64,000 nt of DNA from an uncultured Flavihumibacter sp. (lineage in GTDB: Bacteria > Bacteroidota > Bacteroidia > Chitinophagales > Chitinophagaceae), in contig CABHOY010000055.1 of the NCBI GenBank assembly GCA_902168105.1, positions 186,001 to 250,000 on the forward strand, given 5' to 3'. Positions 61,459-64,000 of the stretch are shown one piece after another. The notes under the pieces were generated by a model that saw only the letters and a program-made list of their open reading frames with translations, was not told the DNA's origin and made no database searches. Every line of letters starts with the position of its first letter. Within the stretch, counting starts at the first letter, position 1. A program made the translations under genes and the position numbers.

Positions 61459-64000
61459 CTACTTACTTTTCCTGAAGAGGAATGTTCCCCACATATCAGG
61501 TGATAGTGTTGCTTCTGAGGGAACGTCGGCAGTGATGCCTGTTGCTTTGTTGCTCCAATAGAGGCGAGAGATGGTTTCGCCTTTGTCGCCACGGAGAATG
61601 CCTATATCGCCCTTAATTTTAGTCCCTTCGCTGACTTGGATGCCCAATATCGAAAGTGGTATGGAAAGCTCGTAATTGCCCTCGGAAGCGGCAAACTGGA
61701 GCTGAGTGGTGATGTTGTCGACACGGTCGAACGTGATGGTACGGGAAGGAGAGGAGAATGGTACCTTATCTTCTGTGCGTGTACCCGGTACTACCGCGCG
61801 GTAAAGTAATGCCTGCGGTTTGCCGTTGATGACACTGATGAGCAGACGGGCATCGCCGGATATGGGCGTACGGCGATTGGAATCGGCTTTCGCATTGGAG
61901 CTGCCGATCATGATGTCGAGGGCTCCGCCTGTTTTAAAGGGGGCCTGCGGCATTTCGCCGGTGTTGTCCGCCAGTTTGGGATTGCCGGTGCGGAAGGCGG
62001 CATAGAGGCGGCCATTGGATACTGCAAGTGCTCCTGTGATATCGTATGCCTGTTTGGTAGAATTGAAATATCCTTTTACACCTCTTTTGTCAATGTCGGC
62101 CCAGGATGCTGACGACCAGTCATTCAGCTTGCCGTCTATGACAGGCTTTTGTGAGAGGATGCTGACCTGTAATATTTTAGGGGCTGTCGCTTGTTGACTG
62201 GCTGCTGGTGTTGCTGCGATGACAGCAAGGCTTCGGTTTATTGAGGATTGACTTACGGTGATGGTGATGTCGGGTAGCCTGCTGATGTTTTCCATGCCGT
62301 CCAGTCTTACGATAGCGCTACGTGCGCCATCTACGAGGTAGACCTTACCATCCTGGGTGGCGGTGATGCCCGGCCAAAAGTTCTCTTCGCCGAGTGTGAG
62401 GCTGTCCAGCGACATGTTGCGTTGCGCAGTTGGTAAACGCCAGATGATACCGGACCGCATATTCTGGAAGAGCGTTGCTACAAAGAGACCATCTGCAGTA
62501 AAGATATAGACGTTGCCGTGATTGCCGTTAATGGCGCATAAGGGGCCTATATCTGAACCTTTGACACTGAAGAAACCTCCCAGCAGACGGGTGGTACCGA
62601 TAAGTTGTCCGGGGAGGTCGGCAACAGGTGCATTGTGAGAGGCATGCAGTCCGGGCCAGAGGTTAGGATAACTCCATACCGCCGTTCCGTTCTTTGTGCC
62701 ACTGAGAGAGTACGGGGAAAACGGTTTCGCTCCAAGCGTCAGTATATTCCAGCCGTCAGGCCCTTCCAGCAGCTGATCGCCACCGGAGGAAGCAGGGGGC
62801 TGTACGTCTTGTGCAAGTGTTTTTCCTTTGGTGATATTGTAAAGAGGTACGCCCTGTTTAGTTGTGCCGGTAACTGCGAAGCTGATGGCTTTATCATTGA
62901 TCCGTGCGATACAGAAGGTCAGATCGGGCATGATGGTCACTCCGCCTACTACGCCCTGCTGGTATTGTACTTCATTGGGTTGCGCCTGGCCGTCACCGTT
63001 CTGGTCCTGCCAGATGAAGAATGCCTGGCTGAAAGCTCCTTTGTTATTGAGGTTCACACCTTTTGGCCAGGATGCCCGGAAGGCGTCACTTTTTAGGAGG
63101 TCCCATTGTGATGCCTGTCCCATTGCCGCGACAGGATATGCTATACCATTCCGCCTGATGAACAGGAATGCCGTAGCCGTGCCATTGGTCGGATTGCTGT
63201 TATAGCAGTTGGTAAAGTATTGCTGGCCATTGTAGTAAAGCGGCGTTTCGGGTGCTGCATTACGAAATGAGAGTGGCAGATCGTTGGCGTCAGGCCTGTA
63301 GTATACCTGTTTCAGTGTAGACGTCCCCGTTTGCCAGTTCAGTGAGAACTCCATTGCGCCATATGTTGTTTCTGCGTAATAGAAACGGGACTTGTTCTGC
63401 GGGTCGAGGGTGCCGCCACCGCCATATTTCGGAGGACCGTAATAGGCGTGGAGGAGTTGTCCGTCGAGCGACCATACGCTGACCCTTTTAGGCAGGTAAT
63501 CCGCTTCGGTGACCCATAGTTGCTGTTTAGCATCTATGGTGATACCGGCGGGATTGTTCATGTGCTGCGGATTGTAGGGGCCAGCTGCGGGAGCGCCCGG
63601 CGTACCGATCTGCCGGAGGTATTTACCTGTTGACGAGAATATTTTTACTGTATGGCTTTTGCCCCTGTCACTGATATAGATGTTACCGGTTTTATCGAGC
63701 GTAAGTGCATAAGGGGCTTCGAGGTTATTGCCGATTAGTTTTTCTGGCTTACTGTTACGGGGAGAACCGGTGAAACGCAGCAGATCATCCCCCGAAAGCA
63801 ACAGCAAACGGCCGGTAGCGTCATAACACATACCGGCGGGAGCGTTGATCTGGATGCTGTCGGTTACCTGTCCTTTGCTGACGTCGATTAACAGGATACG
63901 ATTCTTTTTGCGAAGGCTGATCAGCAGGATGCCGTTGTTGACAGCGATGCCGGAGATGATCTCCTTTGCGTCATCCAGGGAGCTGGCGCCGAGGGAATAT
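61459..64000 (-). CDS. Large beta-propeller (NHL-like) protein with C-terminal CBM9/DOMON-like domain (partial, 5' end beyond the right edge)
   Basis: The frame is open through the right edge (the in-frame residues read YSLGASSLDDAKEIISGI at the start), so 846 codons of the C-terminal part are visible and the true start is outside. Repeated blades such as APYALTLDKTGNIYISDRGK and NPAGITIDAKQQLWVTEADY show an NHL-type propeller. The last ~230 residues (KPVIDGKLNDWSSASWADID to the end) form a CBM9/DOMON-like sandwich seen after carbohydrate-related proteins. Function is not known; binding of sugars or polymers in the periplasm or at the surface is plausible. An internal ATG at 63831 is not the start. 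It is on the same strand as the permease and beta-helix genes. Confidence 0.85.
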   Translation of the reverse strand, partial: YSLGASSLDDAKEIISGIAVNNGILLISLRKKNRILLIDVSKGQVTDSIQINAPAGMCYDATGRLLLLSGDDLLRFTGSPRNSKPEKLIGNNLEAPYALTLDKTGNIYISDRGKSHTVKIFSSTGKYLRQIGTPGAPAAGPYNPQHMNNPAGITIDAKQQLWVTEADYLPKRVSVWSLDGQLLHAYYGPPKYGGGGTLDPQNKSRFYYAETTYGAMEFSLNWQTGTSTLKQVYYRPDANDLPLSFRNAAPETPLYYNGQQYFTNCYNSNPTNGTATAFLFIRRNGIAYPVAAMGQASQWDLLKSDAFRASWPKGVNLNNKGAFSQAFFIWQDQNGDGQAQPNEVQYQQGVVGGVTIMPDLTFCIARINDKAISFAVTGTTKQGVPLYNITKGKTLAQDVQPPASSGGDQLLEGPDGWNILTLGAKPFSPYSLSGTKNGTAVWSYPNLWPGLHASHNAPVADLPGQLIGTTRLLGGFFSVKGSDIGPLCAINGNHGNVYIFTADGLFVATLFQNMRSGIIWRLPTAQRNMSLDSLTLGEENFWPGITATQDGKVYLVDGARSAIVRLDGMENISRLPDITITVSQSSINRSLAVIAATPAASQQATAPKILQVSILSQKPVIDGKLNDWSSASWADIDKRGVKGYFNSTKQAYDITGALAVSNGRLYAAFRTGNPKLADNTGEMPQAPFKTGGALDIMIGSSNAKADSNRRTPISGDARLLISVINGKPQALLYRAVVPGTRTEDKVPFSSPSRTITFDRVDNITTQLQFAASEGNYELSIPLSILGIQVSEGTKIKGDIGILRGDKGETISRLYWSNKATGITADVPSEATLSPDMWGTFLFRKSK

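Noticed and set aside
61459..63831. Treating ATG 63831 as the start of the propeller gene.
   Set aside because: The same frame is open and coding-like up to the window edge, so the gene is partial.
1..64000. CRISPR array, prophage or complete insertion sequence.
   Set aside because: No regularly spaced repeats, phage genes or full transposase were found; the only transposase-like piece is the domain fused to the 7TMR receptor.

Overview
The window looks like a chromosomal segment of a member of the Bacteroidota, most likely family Chitinophagaceae and close to Chitinophaga. The grounds are two SusC-type TonB-linked porins (one with a SusD partner), an ECF sigma/FecR pair, a hybrid two-component system (HTCS), a type IX secretion sorting tail, FtsX/MacB-type permeases, Bacteroidota-style promoters (TTG near -33, TAnnTTTG near -7) and few strong Shine-Dalgarno sites. 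This is inferred from gene content; no taxon search was possible.

Layout. 1-5.6 kb: the 5' part of a SusC/RagA porin with an STN domain (minus strand, running off the left edge), divergent from an ECF sigma factor and a FecR anti-sigma factor. 5.6-13.4 kb: an S9 peptidase, a GH30 lipoprotein with three fascin-like repeats, a small beta-barrel protein, and a 7TMR-DISM membrane receptor fused to an IS1595-transposase-type zinc ribbon and helix-turn-helix. 13.9-19.4 kb: a minus-strand run of redox and repair genes (OsmC, AhpD-like, GNAT, TrxB, MsrBA, Gre-like, SnoaL-like, EgtD), including a 24-codon stub of a flavin disulfide reductase. 19.7-27.7 kb: small accessory genes and regulators (DoxX, UDG, MocR, AraC, Crp/Fnr). 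Two of these genes are GC-rich and foreign-looking, and both carry the same ~150-bp tail. 27.7-40.3 kb: an acyltransferase, tRNA-Pro(GGG), a GNAT, an Oar-like TonB receptor, a CxxCH lipoprotein, YceI, an M20 amidohydrolase and an S8 protease.

40.8-53.5 kb is a fructan utilisation locus. An HTCS with a periplasmic sugar-binding sensor is divergent from MFS sugar porter - fructokinase - SusC - SusD - GH32. The expected flow is: GH32 cuts fructan, SusC/D import oligomers, the MFS porter takes up fructose, the PfkB kinase phosphorylates it, and periplasmic fructose activates the HTCS. This matches the known Bacteroides thetaiotaomicron fructan locus in architecture. 53.6-64 kb carries a 1344-residue T9SS-exported beta-helix protein, an FtsX/MacB permease, and the 3' part of a beta-propeller protein that runs off the right edge.

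Non-coding structure worth attention: a ~286-bp direct repeat at exactly 3000 bp spacing on both sides of the permease gene, each copy holding a 154-nt imperfect hairpin, plus a third related hairpin; a 95-bp near-perfect palindrome at 36.5 kb; and three Crp/Fnr-like palindromes each about 100 bp upstream of a different transcription unit.
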